Assembly: GCA_949514915.1 (NCBI GenBank) | Contig: CATFLP010000035.1 | Span: 1 to 40,848, forward strand | Direction: 5' to 3' | Length of the DNA stretch: 40,848 bases | Source of the DNA: Methanobacteriota archaeon | GTDB lineage: Archaea > Thermoplasmatota > Poseidoniia > Poseidoniales > Poseidoniaceae | Shown: positions 32,592 to 40,286 of the stretch, piece after piece | How positions within the stretch are numbered: position 1 is the stretch's first letter | Layout of the letters: each line of letters starts with the position of its first letter | Position numbers and translations under genes: made by a program | The notes under the pieces: generated by a model | What the model was told of the DNA's origin: nothing | Seen by the model: only the letters and a program-made list of their open reading frames with translations | Database searches by the model: none

Positions 32592-33581
32592 ATGGAAAAT
32601 AAATTTGATTTAGGTTCAATGAATCATGGCACTGAATTGTTAAAACGCGGTTTTGCAAGAATGCAGCAAGGCGGTGTTGTAATGGATGTAGTAAATGCTG
32701 AGCAAGCACACATCGCTGAAGATGCTGGAGCTTGTTCTGTAATGGCACTTGAAAGAGTTCCTGCTGACATTAGAAAAGACGGGGGAGTCGCTAGGATGAG
32801 TCACCCTGACTTGATTAAAGAGATAATAGAAACAACTTCAATACCTGTTATGGCTAAAGCCAGAATTGGGCACTCAGAAGAAGCCAGAGTCCTTGAAGAA
32901 TTAGGTGTTGACATGGTGGATGAAAGTGAAGTTTTAACTCCTGCAGATTTATACTACCATATTCCAAAAAATGATTTTGAAATTCCATTCGTTTGCGGAG
33001 CAACATCATTAGGTGAAGCAGTAAGAAGAATATCCGAAGGTGCAGCAATGATAAGAACAAAAGGTGAAGCAGGAACTGGAAATGTAGTTTCTGCCGTCAA
33101 ACATGCACGTATTATCCAAGAAGAAATATCCTACCTTCAAAGAGCAACAGATGAAGAGATGGATTATATTAAAAACAAAATAATGGATCCATTCCAAAGA
33201 ATTAATGATTGGTCCGAATTAAATCTTCAAATAGAAAATACACCGTTTGGTTCTTTAGGAGAGTGTTATAAAAATATTTCAAATGTGATTACAGATATTC
33301 AAAAATTAGGTAGATTACCTGTAGTAACTTTTTCTGCGGGTGGAATTGCGACACCTGCAGATGCTGCACTAATGATGAATATGGGAATGGACGGTATTTT
33401 TGTAGGTTCAGGGATTTTCAAAAGTGAAAATCCAACTCAAACTGCAGAAGCAATAGTATATGCCACTCATCATTTCGATGAACCTTCAAAAGTTACTGAA
33501 GCATCAACAATGGTTGGTGAAGCAATGCAAGGCCTAGAAATAGAAACTCTTGATGTCAAATTGGAAAATAGAGGATGGTAA
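32592..33581 (+). CDS. pdxS: Pyridoxal 5'-phosphate synthase subunit PdxS
   Basis: A 329-residue TIM-barrel protein. [43 protein letters not shown] (Schiff-base lysine), [30 protein letters not shown] and the [13 protein letters not shown] phosphate loop are all diagnostic. It is longer than bacterial PdxS because of the helical insert around [14 protein letters not shown], as in many archaea. It makes PLP from ribose 5-phosphate, glyceraldehyde 3-phosphate and ammonia from PdxT, which is not in the window. A GGTGG SD precedes the ATG. Its stop abuts the converging coiled-coil gene (TAATTA). Confidence 0.96.
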   Translation: MENKFDLGSMNHGTELLKRGFARMQQGGVVMDVVNAEQAHIAEDAGACSVMALERVPADIRKDGGVARMSHPDLIKEIIETTSIPVMAKARIGHSEEARVLEELGVDMVDESEVLTPADLYYHIPKNDFEIPFVCGATSLGEAVRRISEGAAMIRTKGEAGTGNVVSAVKHARIIQEEISYLQRATDEEMDYIKNKIMDPFQRINDWSELNLQIENTPFGSLGECYKNISNVITDIQKLGRLPVVTFSAGGIATPADAALMMNMGMDGIFVGSGIFKSENPTQTAEAIVYATHHFDEPSKVTEASTMVGEAMQGLEIETLDVKLENRGW

Positions 33582-34619
33582 TTATTCTCTTTTAGCACTA
33601 GAACGTCTACCTCTTGCAGTTGAAATAGGTTTCTTACGTGAAAGTACTTTCTTCTTAGATGATGCTTTCCTTCCATCTGTATCTTTTTCAAGTGTTCCAC
33701 CAAATTCAAGTGTTCCACTTTCTAATAATTTGTCAACTAATGTATCAGCTAATGAATCATCATTATGTGGTGCTTTTAATTCATTTCTGACATTCTTATT
33801 ATGATCAGTAACCCATGACTTTCTTTCCTTTACCAAAGAACGCATTTGATCTTTTACTTCTGTTATTTTCTTCATTAATTCTAAAATTTCCTTATGTACT
33901 GCATCTGCTTTCTTTTTCTCATCGACAAATGCTTGATGATATCTATCTCCTTCTGATTTTAAGAAATTCCTTTCCTTGAATAATGAATTTAATTCCTCAG
34001 ATAATTTTCTTGCTTCTTTCAATGCATCTACCATTAATTTATGTGATTCGTCAGCTACTAACTTTAATTCATTAATTGCTGACTCAGTATTAGATAAATC
34101 AACCTCTAATTTTGCATTTTCATCAATCAATGGTTCTAAATCTTGGATGTTTACTTTGTGTGCTTTAATTTGTTTTAGAATCTTATTTTCCTTATCTAAT
34201 GGATGATAACTTGTTTCTATTTGTTTTTCTAATTCTGCAATAGTGCTATTTAACTTATTAAATTCAAGAGTTATATTTTTTGATTTTCTTTTATCAATAT
34301 GTCCTGATTTTGCTTTTGCAAATAATAATTTCAACTGATCTTGTGCTGTATCCCTTCGAACTCTGAATGAATTTGCTTCTTTTTTCTTTGCTTTGACCTC
34401 AGTTAAACCTTCATCTAACTTAGATTTTAATGCCTTATATTCAGACTGAATAGTATCTCTTTGATCAGCAGATCTTCGTGCTGATTTATTGTGATTTGAC
34501 CTCTGATCCCTCATACGTCTTATTTTAGATTCCATTGTACTTAATGTATCTTTAAGCTCGTCTTTTTCAGCATCAGGCTGACGTTCGTTCAATCCGGCCA
34601 CAGTACTGGGTGTACCCAA
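33582..34619 (-). CDS. Coiled-coil protein (COG1340-like) with basic RGRR tail
   Basis: Up to 345 residues, almost wholly charged heptad helix from about 15 to 290 (Lys/Glu/Leu-rich, including KSKNITLEFNKLNSTIAELEKQ). A short linker (SGTLEFGGTLEK) and an Arg/Lys/Ser tail (SRKKPISTARGRRSSAKRE) follow. It resembles archaeal coiled-coil proteins of COG1340, whose role is unknown. The start is uncertain: TTG 34619, GTG 34601 and TTG 34592 are all in frame and no ATG precedes residue 29. It follows the membrane-protein gene by about 19 bases and so is co-transcribed with it. Confidence 0.75.
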   Translation of the reverse strand: MGTPSTVAGLNERQPDAEKDELKDTLSTMESKIRRMRDQRSNHNKSARRSADQRDTIQSEYKALKSKLDEGLTEVKAKKKEANSFRVRRDTAQDQLKLLFAKAKSGHIDKRKSKNITLEFNKLNSTIAELEKQIETSYHPLDKENKILKQIKAHKVNIQDLEPLIDENAKLEVDLSNTESAINELKLVADESHKLMVDALKEARKLSEELNSLFKERNFLKSEGDRYHQAFVDEKKKADAVHKEILELMKKITEVKDQMRSLVKERKSWVTDHNKNVRNELKAPHNDDSLADTLVDKLLESGTLEFGGTLEKDTDGRKASSKKKVLSRKKPISTARGRRSSAKRE

Positions 34620-34638
34620 TAGGATTTGAAACCAACCA

Positions 34639-36141
34639 TTAGGTAAAAATGGATAATCCCCACCATCCTAAACGAATTAATGGGATAATAAATGCAATTG
34701 AAAATGCGACCCTGCTAGTCATAACACTGAATCTTTTTAACATTGGAGTTCGACTTAATGAGATTAATGTCCTACCATCAATTAAATGCCCGTCTGAATC
34801 TTCTAATCTTACATTAATTACTAATTCCCCAGGAGATTTAGATTTAAGATTCATCCAAATCCAAGCAGATGATTCATCAGCAGCAGACATAATTACTTCT
34901 CTGCGCTCAAGATCTGAATTCCAAGGTCTATTTCCTAATTCCATCATTGCTTTCCCTTGAGGGTTTAACTCAATTGAATGAGTTGTCATTTCTGGCTCTG
35001 TATGAGCTGATTGAGTTTTCAATAGCACAGATCTTTTCTTATCTGATGCATTAATTAGTTGAACAAACATTGAACCTGTTTCATCAAAAATATCATCTAT
35101 ATCAACATCGAAATAATAGCCAGATTTTCTTATTTGTTTCAAATCATCAATATTTTTCTGTAATGTCCTTGTCATCAGTCTATTAAACGGATCACATGTC
35201 TTTCGAATGTGGCTTATTAATTCAGACCATAATCTAAGATCAAAAAGTATTGATGGTTCTGTTATTTTGTATTCTTTCTTGATTTTATCAATTAAATCTG
35301 TAGTGGTCATCCTTCCTTCATCATGTAAATAATGAAGTAATACTATTTTCTCAAAAAATTTGTGATTGTCTAATTTAACCCTTCTTTTAGAATTTATTTC
35401 CTCAATGACTTTTTCAATCTTATCTCTAAGAAGAGGGTCACAAATCGTAAGTAATATCTCGGCCAATGGATAATTTAGAATCGATGGATGAAATGCTGGT
35501 TTGTAGGCTCCAACTAAACCCCATTCCTCAGAGGTATTGAAATCAACATCATTTCTTTTAATCAATAAACTAAAATTAATTAAAACACAACTTAATGAAA
35601 ATACCCTTAGTATCTCAGATTCATCATTAAAACTACCTTTTGCTAATATTATTATTTGTAATAGTAATGCAAGTAGTGTAATCATAGTTGATAATAATCT
35701 CTTATTTATTGCATCATTTGTCATTTGAGTTATTTGCTCAAAACCATGAGATTTCTCAATGTTGTTACCTGAATATGAATGTATTAATGAATCATAAATA
35801 ACAATCATTCTAGAAATCATTGCTTGTGCAGTTGTAACAGATAACATAAGAAGCATTGCTATCAAGAACATTACACTTAGCCAATCCATAAATGGTGTTA
35901 ATTCTAAATCAAAAACTACAGGACTAAATGCACTCCACCAATTAGGTGAACGGTGTTCTTTCCACACTCCTATTCCAACAACTAAAGCAATTAATGGAGG
36001 CAATACAAGCATTAAACTTGCACCTTTACTAAGTACAAGTTTATCGAATTTTGAAATTAAATCTTCTGCAAATCTAAGTATTCTTATCCTTTCAGAAACT
36101 TTTCCTATACTTTTTAGAGGTATTTCCTCATCTTCCTGCAT
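34639..36141 (-). CDS. Five-TM membrane protein with large cytoplasmic domain
   Basis: A 500-residue protein with membrane helices at about 40-60, 84-109, 148-170, 177-195 and 478-499. The 280-residue domain between the fourth and last is predicted soluble. It contains a possible winged-helix segment (VLLHYLHDEGRMTTTDLIDKIKKEY) followed by a beta-rich part. No family was recognised. It lies between the zinc-ribbon membrane protein (12-base gap) and the coiled-coil protein, suggesting one operon and a membrane-linked scaffold role (inference only). Confidence 0.65.
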   Translation of the reverse strand: MQEDEEIPLKSIGKVSERIRILRFAEDLISKFDKLVLSKGASLMLVLPPLIALVVGIGVWKEHRSPNWWSAFSPVVFDLELTPFMDWLSVMFLIAMLLMLSVTTAQAMISRMIVIYDSLIHSYSGNNIEKSHGFEQITQMTNDAINKRLLSTMITLLALLLQIIILAKGSFNDESEILRVFSLSCVLINFSLLIKRNDVDFNTSEEWGLVGAYKPAFHPSILNYPLAEILLTICDPLLRDKIEKVIEEINSKRRVKLDNHKFFEKIVLLHYLHDEGRMTTTDLIDKIKKEYKITEPSILFDLRLWSELISHIRKTCDPFNRLMTRTLQKNIDDLKQIRKSGYYFDVDIDDIFDETGSMFVQLINASDKKRSVLLKTQSAHTEPEMTTHSIELNPQGKAMMELGNRPWNSDLERREVIMSAADESSAWIWMNLKSKSPGELVINVRLEDSDGHLIDGRTLISLSRTPMLKRFSVMTSRVAFSIAFIIPLIRLGWWGLSIFT

Positions 36142-36153
36142 ATTTATCTCTCC

Positions 36154-37617
36154 TTAGATTGCTAATGCATTAAAAATGCATTTACAAGCAGGGCACCTTG
36201 CCTTTGCAGGTCTTTTATCATAAGGCACCCTCAATACTTGATCACATTTAGGACAACCTATGACATCGTCTTCTGAACTTGCAGTTAATTCTTCAGTTAA
36301 ATCCTCTTCATTCTTTGTATCTGCTTTTGCGCTAAATTGAGTAAGACATGAAGGACACTTCACTTGACCAGAATAATTCTCTGGAACTTGTAATAATTTT
36401 GAACATGAGGGGCAATTTATGCTTCTTTTTTCTGTTTCTTCTTTTTCATCAACTTTTTGAGTTCTAGTACTATAGGTCTTTGTTTCTTTATGTTCTGTTT
36501 GGTTTTTCACGGAAATAATTCTTACTCCAAACACAACCGATAATGCTAAACCAATTCCAATTATAACACTCATCCAATTTACAGAAATAGTTGATCCTTC
36601 AACAATTTCATCAGTATTACTTGATACAATCTCGATATTCGTCTTTGTAATATAATCATCCATTATCCAAATTAATTCTAATGTTGTTGTCGATGTGGAC
36701 ATCCACTCATTTAGAGTTAATTCAATAGTTTGACTAGCTCCTGATTTTACAGAAGGCACATTAAATTCGCCCAACATTCTTTTTTGACCATCTGCTACAA
36801 CAATTATCCCAGAACCTACATCAACATCTCCATTATTACCAATATTAACCGTCATTTTCACAACATCTCCAATAGTTGGTGATTCAGGAGTGGGTCCAGA
36901 GGCAATACCGATAGTTAAATCCGATATTTCTGATTCAATGTCTTGAGAACTACTAGGAATGGTTGATGTTGTCCAATCAATTGGAGTTAAAATAACCTCA
37001 ATTTTGTATGTACTATCTGGAGCAATACCTAACATCGTATTTGAAGTTCTTAATCCCGGTTCTAAAATCAAATCCATTTGACTGGCTAATACATAATCCT
37101 CATTAGTCACAAAATAAATTCCAGCATTAATTAATCTCGATTTGCCATTTGATAAATTCGCCCCCCAATTTATTGAATAACCATTTTCATAATCATAATC
37201 TACTGAATAAACTTCTGCAAATAATAATTGTTGCTCAGAAATCATTACCTCAGTAATACCCGAAAAAGTTTCAGTAATATTCTCTGAAACTTCATTTACG
37301 GTCCAATTTACAGCAAAAATACCTGATTCCAGACCTACATATATCGACTTTAATTCCACGCTATTTCCAGGTTCAATTTGAATCGATGAGCCATTACTAT
37401 AATCTCCTTGAATTTCTATCTCTAAAAAACTACTAATCGTATCTGAACCACCATTATGAACCAATATTGAAAATTCAATTTCATCTCCAACGTGCCAAGG
37501 ACCATTACGTAGAATTAAATCACCTGTTTGTGTAGCAGAATCACCTGCTGAAATAGAAGTAATAGGTAAAAAAAACACAATTACCAGAATAATTGTTAGT
37601 CTCCTTTGCACCCTCAT
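36154..37617 (-). CDS. Type I membrane protein: CARDB-like ectodomain, cytoplasmic double zinc ribbon
   Basis: A 487-residue protein from the ATG at 37617. It has a signal peptide (LTIILVIVFFLPITSISA), then two or three Ig/CARDB-like beta domains (GDEIEFSILVHNGGSDT; GDVVKMTVNIGNNGDVDVGSG). A membrane helix (VNWMSVIIGIGLALSVVFGV) follows, then two zinc ribbons of form CPxCxxxLxVP...CPxC near residues 402-431 and 454-487. The ribbons would be inside the cell, the Ig part outside. A GTG at 37638 is a weaker start. First gene of the operon with the five-TM and coiled-coil proteins. Confidence 0.8.
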   Translation of the reverse strand: MRVQRRLTIILVIVFFLPITSISAGDSATQTGDLILRNGPWHVGDEIEFSILVHNGGSDTISSFLEIEIQGDYSNGSSIQIEPGNSVELKSIYVGLESGIFAVNWTVNEVSENITETFSGITEVMISEQQLLFAEVYSVDYDYENGYSINWGANLSNGKSRLINAGIYFVTNEDYVLASQMDLILEPGLRTSNTMLGIAPDSTYKIEVILTPIDWTTSTIPSSSQDIESEISDLTIGIASGPTPESPTIGDVVKMTVNIGNNGDVDVGSGIIVVADGQKRMLGEFNVPSVKSGASQTIELTLNEWMSTSTTTLELIWIMDDYITKTNIEIVSSNTDEIVEGSTISVNWMSVIIGIGLALSVVFGVRIISVKNQTEHKETKTYSTRTQKVDEKEETEKRSINCPSCSKLLQVPENYSGQVKCPSCLTQFSAKADTKNEEDLTEELTASSEDDVIGCPKCDQVLRVPYDKRPAKARCPACKCIFNALAI

Positions 37618-37714
37618 TAAGACTCCCGAATCAATCACTAATTAAGATACATTGTGTAACTTTCCCCCATTACTAACCTTTATTGAAGAAATCAATGTCG
37701 AGCGACCGTTAGAG

Positions 37715-38137
37715 ATGGAGCCAAAGACGCTGTTACAATTGAAGCCAGATTTATTGGTGAGGGCAATCATACATAGAAGGCAGCATTTAATGGATCAATT
37801 ACCCAAACTTATCAAAGAAGCAAAAGAAGAAGTACGAAATGCTGAAGATGCTATGAAATTTCACGAGAACGTAGCAAATAAATCCAGTAAAAACACTATT
37901 GGTAATCAAGAGCAGGAAAAAAAATTACGAGATGAATTCAATTCAGCAATAGGAAAATTAAATCGGGCCGAAAATATTTTTAAAAATTCTGAAGAAATAA
38001 TCTCCTATTGGGAATCTAAATTAGAATTTGGTTTTGAAGAATTACTTGAAGATAGCAAAAGAGTAAGTAATGGAGGAGCTAGTAGTTGGGCTTTAAGGAA
38101 AAAATCCTCAAAAAATAATCAGGAGGAAGAGGAATGA
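37715..38137 (+). CDS. Short coiled-coil protein
   Basis: A 140-residue helical protein from the ATG at 37715 (a TTG-led start at 37652 would add 21 residues unlike the rest). It is strongly charged, with heptads through about 25-110 (LPKLIKEAKEEVRNAEDAM, EKKLRDEFNSAIGKLNRAENIF) and an acidic C-terminus. No family was recognised. The stop overlaps the next ATG (ATGA), so both proteins are likely made in step. Divergent from the zinc-ribbon membrane gene. Confidence 0.7.
   Translation: MEPKTLLQLKPDLLVRAIIHRRQHLMDQLPKLIKEAKEEVRNAEDAMKFHENVANKSSKNTIGNQEQEKKLRDEFNSAIGKLNRAENIFKNSEEIISYWESKLEFGFEELLEDSKRVSNGGASSWALRKKSSKNNQEEEE
38121..38126 (+). promoter_or_regulatory. Shine-Dalgarno site within the upstream coiled-coil gene
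   Basis: aggagg lies seven bases before the ATG at 38134, inside the end of the preceding gene. Indicates translational coupling of the two coiled-coil genes. Confidence 0.65.
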
Positions 38138-39066
38138 GTTCAAAAAATAAAGAATCCCCTGACAAAGAAAAGTTAGAAGCAAAATTATCTGAATTAAATG
38201 TAACTATTTCAAACATTTCTCAGGAAATTAGGAAATTAAAAGACGAACGTCAATCATTAAATTTAATGAGTTTTGCAATGACAAATGATTTAGAAAATAT
38301 TCAAGGATTACCAGAAGAGCAACAAAATATCCTATTAGAAGTTCAAAGCAGACAAAAAGAAGCTAACAAGCTTAGAGAAATGAGAGATGAAATTAATTCT
38401 AACATAATATTACCAGAGCAAGCAATATTAGAAAATTTATACCTATATTATTACAGATTAACAGGAGAAGAAGCAGATTTAAGATATCCTACATTAAAGA
38501 AAGAAACAGTTCTATTCTCTAGATTTATGGAACTTCAACAAATGTTTAGCCAAAAAATAAAGAGTACTGATTACCATAATCAATATCAAGAATTAATGAA
38601 TGAACAATTATCAACAATTGATAAATTAAATGATATTAGAAAGAAAAGTGGAAATAAAAAACTAGTTATTTCAAAAGGAAATAGAGATAATAAAAGTCCC
38701 GTCGGGTTTAAAATTTTCAAAATTAATAAGAAAATTGCATCAAATAGTAACAAATTAAACCACCTAAGAAAGGAAAAAGGAAAAATTGAATCATCTCTGG
38801 GAAGAAAAGGTAGTCGAAGAAGGAAATATAACATGCCTGATTTGAGTAGTATTCAGGAAAGAATTTCAGAAGGAGGAAGTTTATCACTAGATGATTTAGG
38901 TGCATTACTACAACATGGTAAGGGAATTCAAGATCTTGAGAAGTCAATACCAAAATCAAAAAGCTCTGAAAAGAAAACAAAAACAATTCCAAGAAAAAGA
39001 GTTCAAACAAGTAGGGGAAGAAGAAGGGCTGGACCAAGAGATTCAACCCTCAAAAATGATAGATGA
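38134..39066 (+). CDS. Coiled-coil protein with basic RGRR tail
   Basis: A 310-residue protein. Residues 10-100 and about 140-220 are charged heptad helices broken by a YLYYYRLTGEEADLRYPTLKK segment. A GGSLSLDDLGALLQHGKG motif at about 255 precedes a Lys/Arg/Ser tail (PRKRVQTSRGRRRAGPRD) that matches the tail of the coiled-coil protein at 33582-34619. It overlaps the previous gene by four bases. The Roadblock gene follows after 50 bases. Likely a structural or scaffold protein; exact role unknown. Confidence 0.75.
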   Translation: MSSKNKESPDKEKLEAKLSELNVTISNISQEIRKLKDERQSLNLMSFAMTNDLENIQGLPEEQQNILLEVQSRQKEANKLREMRDEINSNIILPEQAILENLYLYYYRLTGEEADLRYPTLKKETVLFSRFMELQQMFSQKIKSTDYHNQYQELMNEQLSTIDKLNDIRKKSGNKKLVISKGNRDNKSPVGFKIFKINKKIASNSNKLNHLRKEKGKIESSLGRKGSRRRKYNMPDLSSIQERISEGGSLSLDDLGALLQHGKGIQDLEKSIPKSKSSEKKTKTIPRKRVQTSRGRRRAGPRDSTLKNDR

Positions 39067-39116
39067 ATTCATATTCATACGCAATCTCTTTTCACTAGTT
39101 ATTTTACAGAAGTATC

Positions 39117-39464
39117 ATGATTGATGAATTATTGGAACAAATCTCCAATAATTCTGGAATATTATCATGCGGTATTTTTGATTCAAATGGATTATTAATT
39201 TCTTCAAATGGAAATAAAAACACTTTAGAAAAAATTTCTAGTTCAATGGATAGAATTATTGATGAAAATACAACTCAATTTAACTCATTAAATATTGATC
39301 CTGTAGATTGTATCACATTAATTGGTGAAGATGGCATCAGTTTATTTTGGCCACTTGAAAACTCTTCTTCTGTCGCACTAATAGTAGAAATTAATGCAAA
39401 TTTAGGAGAGATTAGAAGAATTGTCAAACCACTATTACCCAGAATCAACGAACTAATCAAATAA
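39117..39464 (+). CDS. Roadblock/LC7-domain protein
   Basis: A 115-residue single-domain protein. The pattern N-terminal helix (LLEQISNNSG), CGIFDSNGLLISSN strand-turn-strand, long helix, CITLIGEDGISLFWPLEN and VALIVEINANLGEIRRIVKPLLPRI matches the Roadblock/LC7 fold. In prokaryotes such proteins commonly pair with small GTPases or with other scaffold proteins. No MglA-type GTPase is seen in the window. The 3' end overlaps the converging ATPase gene by 12 bases. Confidence 0.85.
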   Translation: MIDELLEQISNNSGILSCGIFDSNGLLISSNGNKNTLEKISSSMDRIIDENTTQFNSLNIDPVDCITLIGEDGISLFWPLENSSSVALIVEINANLGEIRRIVKPLLPRINELIK

Positions 39465-40136
39465 TGGTCCTAAAAGTACTGGTCCATTAGGTCCAACATC
39501 AATAGCTTGTTTTTCCATAGTATGCCTTACATGCCTCATTTTCTCAAGTTGGAATGTTCTAACTAATTTACCATTTCTTCTGTCAAGACCCATTGAAATA
39601 ATTCCATCTGCCAAGAACCCTTCATTACCATCTAATTCAGCAAATTCCCCAACTTGTCTTTCAGTTAAACAAATACATTTCAAATTTTGTGACCTTAAAA
39701 AGTCAAAGAAATTAAACATAGTTCTTCTCATTTTTTCATCTACATTTGTTAAACTGTAAATAGCACCTAATGAATCTAAAACAAATACTGTAAATTGATC
39801 TCCTCTTTCTCTTTTAAAATGTTCAATCATTCTTCTTGTAAATTTTAAATAATCCATTGCATCATTATCTCTTCTTAATTCAGTAAAGTCAGTAATTTGC
39901 AAATTTTGAGGCAATGACAGTCCAAGTGAACTAGCACCACGCATCAATGAGTCAACTGTTTCTTCTATTGTACAATATAATCCAAATTCACCTGTTTGTC
40001 TCAAATAATTGGAGACAAAAGTCAATGCAGTACCAGTCTTTAATGCACCTGGCGGTCCTGTTATCAAACTAATATATGGTGCTTGTACATCGTTAAACAT
40101 TACACGTTCAATTCCGGGGAGGTTTCCTAAAAACAT
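39453..40136 (-). CDS. KaiC/RadA-superfamily ATPase
   Basis: A 227-residue RecA-fold protein with Walker A GPPGALKTG at 27-35, a CTIEETVDSLMRGA segment that matches the KaiC-type catalytic-Glu region, and Walker B VFVLDSLG. GKLVRTFQLEKMRHVRHT resembles the KaiC C-terminal strand region. It is a single domain, as in many archaeal KaiC-like or GvpD-like proteins, often linked to signalling or motility assemblies. It is divergent from the last coiled-coil gene, with 150 bases between. Confidence 0.85.
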   Translation of the reverse strand: MFLGNLPGIERVMFNDVQAPYISLITGPPGALKTGTALTFVSNYLRQTGEFGLYCTIEETVDSLMRGASSLGLSLPQNLQITDFTELRRDNDAMDYLKFTRRMIEHFKRERGDQFTVFVLDSLGAIYSLTNVDEKMRRTMFNFFDFLRSQNLKCICLTERQVGEFAELDGNEGFLADGIISMGLDRRNGKLVRTFQLEKMRHVRHTMEKQAIDVGPNGPVLLGPLFD

Positions 40137-40173
40137 CTCATCACTGAATATTCGTATAACTTTTCACACTTAA

Positions 40174-40205
40174 TCCTCTCGCATCAATTAGAGATTTTGA
40201 GAGGA
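40174..40205. promoter_or_regulatory. Inverted repeat in divergent promoter region
   Basis: Seven-base arms tcctctc (40174-40180) and gagagga (40199-40205) are separated by 18 bases, between the KaiC-like and coiled-coil genes. The spacing suits two half-sites on one face of the helix, but chance is possible. Confidence 0.3.
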
Positions 40206-40231
40206 AAAATAGAGTTACTCAATCAATGCGG

Positions 40232-40237
40232 TTATAT
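40232..40237 (+). promoter_or_regulatory. Likely TATA box for the last coiled-coil gene
   Basis: ttatat (in gcggttatatgcgg) lies about 50 bases before the ATG at 40287, so transcription would start near 40260 with a leader of roughly 25 bases that includes aggag at 40271-40275. Confidence 0.4.
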
Positions 40238-40286
40238 GCGGCGTTCCAATCCCGATGGCGTTGCAGAACAAGGAGTTGGCTAACAA

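Noticed and set aside
37652-37714. Extra N-terminal 21 codons of the short coiled-coil protein (TTG start at 37652)
   Set aside because: The residues (CNFPPLLTFIEE...) are unlike the charged helix that follows, lie in the divergent promoter region, and an ATG at 37715 gives a natural start.
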